Assembly (NCBI GenBank): GCA_947623455.1
Contig: OX392542.1
Coordinates: 13,523,625-13,587,624 of the forward strand
DNA: 64,000 nucleotides
Direction of reading: 5' to 3'
Source of the DNA: Mimachlamys varia
Taxonomy: Eukaryota; Mollusca; Bivalvia; Pectinida; Pectinidae
A model generated the notes under the pieces. That model made no database searches, was not told the DNA's origin, and saw nothing but the letters and a program-made list of their open reading frames with translations. How positions within the stretch are numbered: the stretch's first letter is position 1; each line of letters begins with the position of its first letter. Of the stretch, positions 47,901 to 59,900 are shown piece after piece. The position numbers were made by a program, and so were the translations under genes.

Positions 47901-50900
47901 GTTGCCAAGCCCCACGGACAGACCAATACATGACAGAATAAACTCCCACTTGCTTCCCCATTCTCCACGTTCTTCCTCTGACTCGGTGGAACTTGCGAGG
48001 TCACCACTGGACTCGGTCACTTGGCTTCCGTTATAATAACTGGAATCCTAGGAAAGGGAAACAAAACAACAGAAATAAGTTGGAATTAAGGTACAAAGCA
48101 AAAGGAATACATGAAAATAAGGGCGAATTTGGAGACAAAACAAGTAGCATTATGATGAGGATGGGCTATCGTGGTACAAAACAAGAGGAAAATATTAAGA
48201 GCAGGGGGATTTATGTGGTACCAAAGAAAAGATGAGAGGAAATAAGGGTAGAAAAACGATACATAACACGGGGAGTGGTACAAAACGTTTAAGGATATAT
48301 CAAAATGAGAGGGAATCGTGGTGCAAAACAAAAGGGATAGATTAATTAATGGCAAGGGTTTAATCGTCCCGTTATAGTTGAAGCTTACTAAAACTGAATT
48401 AACACTTGTTTGTATCTACATAATTCAGGTATTTGAAATGCATTACTTATTCCTTACGTATTCGAAATGTATATATGCTTATTTATTATACTTGAACATT
48501 CTGCTTATACATTTAATACCTCTTTCCGTCGCGAGACAATTAAGGTTAAACATATCCATTGCCAAAAAGCGGGAATATGCCTAGATATTACAAGTGTATA
48601 CAGTACATGTATCTCTCCTGTGAAACATTGATAGTCAAATACTACCATGGAGACCAAAGGCATTAAATCTGCACGGGAAATACATGGTAGAATCGCTTTA
48701 ACACAGCACCAATATCTAGTACGTGCCGTACACAAAAACAAAAGACCGAATATAGTTCCAAATCATACATAATTTTGTATCAGAAAGTTAGAAAGGAGTA
48801 TTTTTGTTACCTTCAAAAATCAAAAGTGTTGGTCTACAAAGCGTCTATGTACAGTGTACCTATAAAGCATTGTCTGTTTACGCAATGAATACTTGGCAAA
48901 TGTTGTCATGGTTATATATGATACACGATTGCTATCGATGACGAGTAATCTTGTCATCAATAGGAAAGTGTGTTGTAGGACCATACCATATGCTGAAATA
49001 TTCATATCTTATTGTTTAAACATATTTTATTGTGGAATACACATTTTATATCTACATTTTGATGGTGTAGCTATACTGTATTTAGATATGTCATACCATT
49101 TTTGAAAAGCCAATTAAGTGTTGACAAAAATGAAGTGGGTGACTCACTATGTAAATTTTGTTATAGTAGTATAACAATATTTGCCTTATATAAACTATTT
49201 CAGCGTTTATCACCATTTGTACAATTTCGTAGCTTGTGACGTCATGACTGAGAGCAGGTGCTCTTCATTAACCTGACAGTATACCTGTTCCTGTTAAGAG
49301 ATGATGTATGTATCTGTCAATCATAAATACTGATATCTTGTTAATGCTAATGCCATAATCACTCGTTATTGAATTTTGATGTAATTTTTCGTAAACTATC
49401 ACAGCATTGCTATGAGGTCGACTTTACATTGGGTATGTGTAAGATATAAGTAACATATAAATGTATTATTAGCCCATATCAATACAGTGGAGTTAATGTT
49501 GATACGAACACAATTTCATGAAGATTATATTTATTTCACCATGTTAAAATATAACAAGGTTGATCGGAGTGAAATAAGCACATACATGTCACAACAGCCT
49601 ATATTAACATAGAATTGATAGTGGTACAAACATATGTTGATATATATTAAAATATGATAGCGGCCAGACTGAGTAAATTATGGTTTCTGCATTTTCGAAC
49701 TTAGGTAATTGATGTACAAAATGTATGTAATCACGGAAACGATATCAATCAACAGTATATGATCTGCTCCTAAAGGAGGATGTATCGACAGAATACTGCT
49801 CTAGACCCTTTGACAGCGCTTGGAGCAGGAGTGTAGAGATATGTTCGACTTCCGGTGTTTGAAAAGTTGTGTCCGACAAATAAATAGAGAGCCATGTATA
49901 TGTTTGTTGTTTTAGCATTTTATTGCTACGTAGATGTTCCATTACACTTATATTAAGCCATTTCCTATCAAATATCAAGCATATACCAGGTATCTAAACA
50001 ACTTAACTAAATAGCAGATTTATTAAACATACATTTATACACTATACCAACGCTATGTTAAATATGTCGTTCATTGATCGCCGAAGGCTCGTTTGTATGT
50101 TGAGTATAAACTAAAACGAAATGTAGATGAAAAGATAGCTAAAATATTTGCCTTTGTTCTGTAAAATACTGATAGGAATTCAAATTATCTTTGGACACAA
50201 AAAACAACTTTATGTGTTTTCTTGTGTATTAGCCGGAAGCTGTTTCAAATGACAATTCTATTAAATGAGACAATAAAAATTGTTTTGTTTTTAGTTACTT
50301 TTTTTTTTAATCTTCAGTTCAAACATATCTCTTGCAGTCATGCACCAGGGCATGGTATGGGCTTTAATATCCCTAAACGTGTCAGTGCTGTCAAAACGTA
50401 AGACCTAAATACACAATTTATAATTTTAATATATGTAAATTACAGTGGATTCGTACGCGGGAGTTTGAAGTCATATTTACAAAAACACTTGTGTTTTCAA
50501 ACAGAATGAGACGACTATCGTCTGCATCAAGCGAGTTTCTTTGCATGAGTGACTTTAAGCTTAAGTTTGTCACGGGCGTACAACAGGGACCTGATAATTT
50601 GTTACAGCTAGTTTGGACACATTATTCTCTTATACTTTTACGAGGGTCTCTGTGTAAATCTTTCCTTTGTTCATATTTTACCTCTAGCTTTATCGATTTT
50701 GAGTTCGGACTAAAGTGTTGTTGACGTTTTGGTATTCTCCGATTTATTTTGGATATAAATTAAGATGTTTAGAGTAATTTTACTTTTTTGGGAGTGTAGA
50801 TCAATTTCCGATATGCCCCTTCACTCAATGGTCATTCCCTGTTAGACGTACCACTTTGTTTCCAAATGGCAAGACCAAATATCGTTGATCTTTCAACGAC

Positions 50901-53900
50901 AATTTCCATAATTTTGTAAGCTCCGTATCATGTTTGTATAAAATAACCAAAAATAGTGAATGCATACTTAGAAATTATTTCGGGGGTATGTGCATGTGAA
51001 ACAAACCTTAAAACGTATTTGATTGTATCTGTATTCCCTTTTAAAACTTTTTTTTTTCGAATTCCATGCACAATTAGTTATTTTTGACATTTGCAGGTTA
51101 CCAATAGCTACGTTAATAAGATAATATAACAACTTTGACCTGTATATGGAAGTAAACAAATACTTAACTAGACAATTGAAAGACTTATTTATTGAAACTT
51201 AATTTAAACTAGAAGACTTTTCCCATATATTGCACCAGCGCTAGTGGTAAAACGCAGTACATGTACATAATGGACTGTAACAGTATTTGCATTCCCATCT
51301 TCAGTTGCATCAATACGAAATTAGAAACCCCTTTTTTTCTAAATCAATAAATCTTGAAACACGTAAGGAATTTTTGCGGAAGTGTAATCAGTGATTTTCT
51401 ATTTCGTTCTAAAGCGCATCGTCAGCACATTCTATGAAAAAAGTTGTTCTAGATTCCTTGACATTTAGATGTCGTGATCCTGTCTAATTTAATACACTAT
51501 ATAAAACGATGTTGATTTCGTAATCATATTTGTATGATAAGTTACAGTAAGATGTAAAATATTCTAGCCTTGTTACCTATACATATTTCTGTACGTGCCC
51601 AAATACCTGAACAGAATGTGAACTTTGCCTGAGAGTACACATCTAATTGCTTTTCTACGCTATGTTTACTAGTCCCAAATATAGGTGAGTGTGGCCAGCG
51701 GCGAGATAATTTTAAATCTAAACAGATGAGGATTTGCTGACCAACAATTGTAGTTAACAGGTGAAATTACTTTCATCAAATGACCATTAAGTCCAAAACT
51801 GGAACATAATTCTGTAAACAGATTTCAAAGATACTCTTGAAAATGAAGACATTGTTCGTTTTACGAGTGGTCAGTTGGGGGTCATTTCTTATCACAACAA
51901 TGCTTCCATTCCGATTTATTTGACCATCACACGTTTTCGGTTACCGAGTAAAGAGTGAGGTCGGGACATTAAACGATGTGGAGTGTAAATAAAGCCGTAG
52001 AAACGACATTAAAACCCTCGGGTGTCTATCAGAAGATTTTTTATATGTTTACAATTAAGTTCTGTAACCTACGTGACATGCTTCACAACAATACGCGAGA
52101 AATAGACCCGATTTCTGTAGCCTACTAACAAGGGTTTTAGTATGTTTAGCATGACAAAAGCATGAAAGTCCACTGAGAGATCTTGCTAAGGGACTTTTAT
52201 TTACCTTTTATCTCCACTGAAGAGAACTGTTAAAACCATAGTAATTTCAGTGAATGTCGTTGAGTATATGGCATTCACTTGAATTATAAAGCATTTTCGT
52301 GAATCTGGTTCATTATTGTAAATTAAAGATAAAGCATGCACCATTGACTGTTTAAAGAGGTAAGCAGGTTGAAACAATTGTTGAATAGATGTATTTGTTA
52401 AAACAAATATAGACTAATCGATATAATATTGAAAAATAAATAAGTTTTAATGACATAACATTAAGTTTACTTCATTGTAAATGTTCTGGCCCTTCCGCTA
52501 TAATGTATGATATTATGTGCACAGACCTATCACACTATGAAATGATTGTCGGATAATTGTTTTACCTCTCTCGACTATAATTCCTCCCACTACTATATAC
52601 TTATTATCTGTCACAGATATATAGTAGCGTGAGGTTTTATATAATTATTATATATAATTATCTGACAATCATTTCATAGTGTCATAAGTCTGTGCTTAGT
52701 CCCTGTGATTGTGTGTGATCGTGGTGACCAAGTGGTAAAGATGTCTGACATATGTATTCTGCTACATGTACCACTATAGCCCTCATCTCTGGGTTGCGGT
52801 TTCGGGGACTACGTGAAGCAGTTGCCAGGTATATACACATGTATGTATATTTATGGCCGTAGGTCGGTGGTTTTTCTCCTTGAACTCCGGCTTTCCTCCA
52901 CCACCTAAACCTGGCAAGTCTTTAAATAGCCATAGCTGTTACTAGGGCGTTAAATACAAACAAACCCAATCAAAGAGCTCCACTCATGATGTGACATCAA
53001 ATTCAAATAACGACGGGAAATCCCGAACGATGGATACGTACATAGATATTTGCTTTTGTTTGGAGTACTCCTTGACCTCCGATGTACGTCACACGTGTAT
53101 GGTCGCTATAACATTGCCACCTAACTGAGAAAAGCGCGAGATAAAACATGCGTTTGATCTTCCCCTTAACAACATAACTGTTTACTTTTATGACTTTTTT
53201 ATAAATATATTACTACTTTTTATAAATTTATTACCACGTTTTAAAAATATATTACTACTTTTTATAGATATATTACGACGTTTTATAAATATATTACTAA
53301 ATTGTATGCGGAAATAATGTTAAATACCACCAGCTTAGCTGGTTACACACGAGTCTAGCTACATGGGTTAGACATTAAACGTGCAAATTTAAGGCTATTA
53401 TCGTCTTAATGTATCCGTGTTACTGTAGAATAAGGAGTGTAAAATCCTTCTTTACATGTACAAATAAATGCTTCGGCTTCGATTTTGTGATATCGTTTAC
53501 AGAACATTATCAGATTCGAACAAACATGATTTTATGATTTTATCTGATTCATGATAGCACAGGTCAAGAGTAGATTACAGGAAAGGTAAAGGCCAGAGAA
53601 TATCGAATGTAATGTCTGGAAGACTACGAATGATCCGCTTATTCGATGTGGATGGATATTGAAAATACAAATAGCCCGATCTTTCTTTAGCCTTGAAACA
53701 AGACTTGGAAAGATGTCTGGTGTGAACAATACAAGATAAGCTGTCATGGCCAGAGGAAATTCGTGCTAGTAGCCAAAATGTACGATAAGGAATATTTTGT
53801 TGAATTTGAGTCCCGGTGTCCATTGCCCTCGGTATACGGGACAGATGATCATGATGTTGGCGATTTTTACGTCGACAAGCGTCTGAAGTCTGACCGGTCC

Positions 53901-56900
53901 GGCCATGGCCTTCGGACATAACCGCTAAATTGATAAATGTCACCTACTTTAACTGACCTCATGTAAATATCCTCACACATGTAGTATATATGGGCTTGTA
54001 TTTGGGGTTATATGGGTACATATAGCGTCAATCAACCTGTGAACGCTATTGCATTTCACGAAATGTTTGTTGACATTGAACAACGTTTTCATTTTTCCAC
54101 AACATGTATAATTAATAATAACTAAGGTCCAGTCTGATTAAAATAAAGATTGACTAAGGTCGGGAAGAAGGGGGTTGCATCGAAGCAAGAAAATAATACA
54201 CCAGGCTAGGCTCACAAAAATCTCGTGTGTTTACTTAAAGCCATTTTGCAGACTTCTTGTATCATATATATATATACTTCGCAAGCAAAATTTTCACTTT
54301 CCCGTTCAAGAAATTTCAACAGAACTCAAGGTCAAGATATAGAATGTATACGCCTTTCACAAATCATTGTCGTAGAGTGCTCTAGCGCTGATTTGAATAA
54401 ATTATGACTAATTAGTACTCATGATTTGCTTGTTTACTCTTCGTTTGAAGTGATAGATAGATAAATGTACTGTTTTGGGGTTTTCATCCATTGCATAAAT
54501 CACGGAACAATCCATTGAGCCAAACGTATGACACTGCCCCCGTTATAGACAATGTGTAGATATGTGCTGTTATACAGTCAGGGTGATAGTTAATTTTCAA
54601 TAAAGTGTCATAAAGACCCCGCCTTCACGAAACTTCTTAATTCTCAATTCTAAGACTAGGTAAGTACTTTGCTGAAAATTTCTTAAAATTTGCTTTCACG
54701 AAAACATTCTCAAAACGGAGAACGGAGTTAAGAAGCTCGTGAAAGTGGGGTCAAATGCATTTTCTCAAGCAATTTATTTTCTTCAGGAAGGATCAAAGTG
54801 GTCATATTTACTAATAATTGTTATCTTACACATCTTGTTTCAATAATGGTGTTCGGGACACTTTATTCGACTATTTACGGTATGTAGGTGGCGGGAACGT
54901 TACAACAAGTGAACATTTGTTATTGAATAAATCCGCGTGGACAAAGATGTTCATTTGTTGCAGGCTGCATCGTTTAGTCCCTCAGAAAATCTATCTGATT
55001 AAAATGCAAATCCTTATTCCCAATCCGTTATATAAGGATCTGACAATATCACATAAGAGGTCATGTTCAGGTGACCTTTTGCATTAGCCAATGAAACTAC
55101 CGCTTCCAGAATCTTTACACTTAGTCATTTCGTCACAAGCTAATGCTAAAGTGTATGGTGTGACGAAATGACTTACTGCAGATGACAGAGTCAACTGACA
55201 TCAATTAGAAAAGTCTACTTGAGTGTGAATGAAGAGGGTACAAAGGTCATCAGAACGTTACCTCTGATGTGATGTTGTCTGGTCCGTGTATAACGAAGTG
55301 AGATTAAGGATCTGCATTTTAATCAGATTGTCAGAAAATATTCCGATATAAATTCATTTACTTATAGAAAACCCAGACATAATCCTCTACAATGAAACGT
55401 AACGCATTGTAACACTTTGTCTACCCTACCGACGCTTACCTTTCAATATTGATATTTTGTCGGGTTGAAATGGAATTAAATTATCGGTACAGTACACAGA
55501 CATCATTCGTGTTGGATGATGAAGGACTGAGCCATCAGATAGCCATGGGGAATAACATTTATTTAATTAAATCGGAACACCTGGCGGTGCTACGAATTTA
55601 TATCCGCAAAATGTTACATCGCAGTCTCGATCTATTACAAAATTTTCCGTTGTAAACAAACAGGTTCTTTCCAAAATATCAATGGAGTCTTCAATAGACG
55701 CTTGTATTACTTTGTACGTTTCAAAACCGTGTTTAGTCAAGTGAACCGCAAAAGGATAATCGACAGAGTAAAATATTGTCGAGGGCAGAAAAAGAGTCGC
55801 ACAGGCGCCCCCGACGTGGTACATGTTACTACAGTCATATGCTACCATAAAATCACCACACCCCTTCATCTGAATAGCCAATACACTATTGTAAAGTTAC
55901 ACTGTACACCCCCCCCCCCCCGGGTACATACAGCATCTTCCATGTACAGCAGTTACTCAGAGTACATATACATACAGCAGTACACTGTAAGTACAGTTAC
56001 TTTAGTCAAACAGATCTACAGTGTACACACGTGTTCAGTATATTGTACAGAAGATATATAAGCGGAAAAAAAAACCCCATGGGTTCGATCGAATTCGAAC
56101 AGTATATTTTGTGATAAGGCTAGCATTCATGTACGTTTATTGTTGAACTAACTTATCAATATTACATATACTTTATTATCATTATCAACTATATCATACA
56201 CACGCATACAGTTAATTATAGTGACATATACAGATTGATCGATGTTGTACGTTAAGTTAATGTAATTATACATTGTGGACATAAAACTAAGCACGCGTGA
56301 TATCTTTGTTAGTATACGACATGTAGTATAAAAATCGTTAATATCTATATACATATATAGTCTATATAACTTAATGTCGTCGTTAGTACGGAAGCCCTGG
56401 AGGGACTAAGCCATTATTAATGACCAAGTTACTAAATTATAAATAACATCTTTATGTTGAGACAGTACATGGCAACTGCCCCACGTGGGTTTCGAATTCG
56501 AACTCGCAACCCACCTCTGGGATACGAGTTCGAAACCAACATGGGGCAGTTGCCAGGTACTGACCGTACTGATCGATGGTTTCTCGCCGGGTACTCTGGC
56601 TTCCACCTACCCCCAATATTTGGCACGTTCTTAAATGACCTTGTCTGTTAATAGGACATGAAACAAAATAAACAAAACCAATGTTGAAGAATTTTCCCCA
56701 TATCAATTAGTAATTTTTATTTTAATATTATGTACAACATTCGGTTGATATATAAAAAATCTTACAGTGCACACAATTGTTGTGTAAGTGGAGTCTATAA
56801 AGCTTCGGAATGTTTTATGTTAATGTCCAAAATAACAACATACCATGGCTTACATAGCCAGGTCCTCGACACAGATTTTTTTTTGCTGTGACATAGGTAT

Positions 56901-59900
56901 TCGTACTATTTCACGATCCGCCCCAGAACTACTAGATAGTAATTAATCACTATAAACAATGTGTCCACTCTTCCCTGAAATCACCTACAATCGTCCCCCA
57001 TAGGAAGCCGGTTAGTGCCACATGAAGTAATTTTTTTATGTCGTAATTACGACTTAGTATGTCATAATTACGACTTAGTTATCTCGTAATTACGACTTAG
57101 TTATCTCGTAATTACGACTTAGCTATCTCGTAATTACGACATAGTTATCTCGTAATTACGACATAGTTATCTCGTAATTACGACTTAGTTATCTCGTAAT
57201 TACGACTTAGTTATCTCGTAATTACGACTTAGTTATCTCGTTATTACGACATAGTTATCTCGTAATTACGACTTAGTTATCTCGTAATTACGACATAGCT
57301 ATCTCGTAATTACGACTTAGTATGTCGTAATTACGACTTAGTTATCTCGTAATTACGACTTAGTTATCTCGTAATTACGACATAGCTATCTCGTAATTAC
57401 GACTTAGTATGTCGTCATTATGATTAAGTTATACAGTGTACCCTCGACCTATTGCCACCCGAATCTACCCCCACCCTCGCATACCGCCACCTAAAACTCT
57501 AGAACGGATTTCTGTCCTATATAATTCCCTCGTTTAGCTCGCCACCCTCGCATACCGCCATCTGCCACACCCTTTAATATACAAACGTCCCGAATCGCTA
57601 TATATTTCCCTCGACGATAACGCCATATTGTTCTGTTTTTTAGAGATCGAGGAACTCTTTAGTGTTCCATTTGGAATGACATGCGGCAAAAACAGATCAA
57701 TAACTATTTTCAGAAATAAATTTGTGCCAATGTAGATCTATATGACGATATAATAATAAGCTTGTTTTTTAATAAAAAGTTGGAAATGCAATCTATTATT
57801 CAATTCAATTCATGGTTATAATTTTCATAATTCGATACTATCGCCACCCTCGTTATACCGCCATAATTGCTGTGGACGAAAGGTGGCGGTATAACGAGGG
57901 TTCACTGTATCTCGTAGTTTGGTCTGGTATATAGGAACCCCATTGGAAATAAGCCTTTAAGGCTTTATATGGACTATCCCAAGGAATTCAAGTCAAAATC
58001 TATGATTATAACTACCATCTGTAATATTTTAAATTCAAAAGTTTTTATGTATTTAATTGTTCCTTTTACCTGAATAAATATTATTATTATTATTGTTTCT
58101 GTGTCTTGGAGTATTTGCTGTTGTTAATTAAAGGTAAGCTAGTTTATTATACCCATTCAATTCAGCCAGTCGCTGTCCCAGGCACCTCGGCCAATGAGAG
58201 CGTCTACGATATTGAGCATTGCCGCACATAAGATATTCCATAAGTCGTAATTACGAGATAACTAAGTCATAATTACGAGATAACTAAGTCGTAATTACGA
58301 CATACTAAGTCGTAATTACGAGATAACTAAGTCGTAATTACGAGATAACTAAGTCGTAATTACGACATACTAAGTCGTAATTACGAGATAACTATGTCGT
58401 AATTACGAGATAACTATGTCGTAATTACGAGATAACTATGTCGTAATTACGACATACTATGTCGTAATTACGAGATAGCTAAGTCGTAATTACGACATAC
58501 TAAGTCGTAATTACGACATAAAAAGTTTACTTCATGTGGCACTAACCGGCTTCCGTAGTACGACCATCCTAACTGTAAGTAACAACACTTTCTTTTACAG
58601 TTTATTATGTTTAAGATACCCACTCCCCATAGCCAGTCAACATTTACGTTATTCACATCCTGGCCCCATCCCACAACACGTCACACTCCTTTTATTTCCT
58701 AATCTTTCGTATATCAATTACCTTTCCCCTAATTAATATTCAGGATTACTCATAACCTTCCTCTGCTACTACATAGTAATTTTAGAACATTAATATCGCC
58801 AACCCCTCTATATCTGGGCCCCATCCATATAAATGTATAACTCGTCGTAACTTGTCCATTACCCCTCTATACCCCGCCCACCAAAAAATAACCTTGTCCC
58901 CACCCCTTTATACGTTGACCCCTTGTCTCATCCCTTCTACACCTCGCTTTCCGGTCCTCAACCCTCTATACCTAACCCACCTGTATATATCTCGTCATAC
59001 TTTATCTCCACCCCTCTATACCTCGTACCCTGGTCCTCAACCCTCTACACCTCGTCCCCTGGTCCTCAACCCTCTACACCTCGTCCCCTGGTCCTCAACC
59101 CTCTATACCTAGCCCACCCATATATATATCGTCATACCTCATCCCCACCCCTTTATACCTCGTCCCCTGGTCCTCAACCCTCTATACCTCGTCCCCTGGT
59201 CCTCAACCCTCTATACCTCGTCCCCTGGTCCTCAACCCTCTATACCTCGTCCCTTGGTCCTCAACCCTCTAAACCTCGTCCCCTGGTCCTCAACCCTCTA
59301 AACCTCGTCCCCTGGTCCTCAACCCTCCACACCTCGTCCCTTGGCCCTCAGCCCTCTATACCTAACCCACCTGTATATATCTCGTCATACCTTATCCCAA
59401 GCCCTCTATACCTCGCCCCAATATTATACTTCTCACCAACTCTACTTTTTTCGCATATATCGCTATTTATGTATCCTTACAGCCTCATGTTTCCCATATG
59501 CTTTCCTTTATATTCAGTTATTTACCCTATACAGATAACCCGTTCACTTCACTAAATGTATCAACAAGCATATGTAACATAAATTCACCATTTAAGTTCC
59601 CCGCCAAATAATGTACATAAGAACGTAGTTTATCTGCTGTATCTATTGTGTCAATTTTTAATTAAAAAATAATCCCTTTTATATCAGTACTATATACACG
59701 TATATCCATTAGAATCTTTTTCACGTGTTAACTAAACATGTATAATATACATCTGTTTGAGTGTTCAACAAAGCTATATAATATGGTTATGACACGTTTG
59801 TAACGGGTACTGATATTTTATCTGTATAAGCACATACCTACCTAAACCTGGTAATATATTTAAATCTAGTCCAAGATGTGTTGGGCCACCGGGGGTGGGG

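Larger units (their letters stand above)
57003..58554. mobile_element. 1.55-kb fold-back transposon with array-filled arms
   Basis: Starts GGAAGCCGGTTAGTGCCACA and ends with the complement TGTGGCACTAACCGGCTTCC. Each 28-bp tip (GGAAGCC...GAAGTAA) is followed by an inverted 22-bp array (left 57030-57425, about 18 units; right 58243-58522, about 13 units). The centre holds a nested MITE and unique AT-rich DNA. No transposase ORF. Confidence 0.9.

Noticed and set aside
53575..53943. 122-codon minus-strand ORF
   Set aside because: Much of it is a family-4 MITE copy; no splice or coding signal.
57030..57425. Palindromic repeats resembling a CRISPR array or satellite
   Set aside because: No spacers; the inverted partner array and shared tips show it is an arm of a fold-back element.
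58852..59555. Up to 210-codon ORF of Pro/Leu/Tyr repeats
   Set aside because: The 29-bp minisatellite is free of stops in several frames at once; the repeat length is not a multiple of three, so the peptide changes frame each unit.
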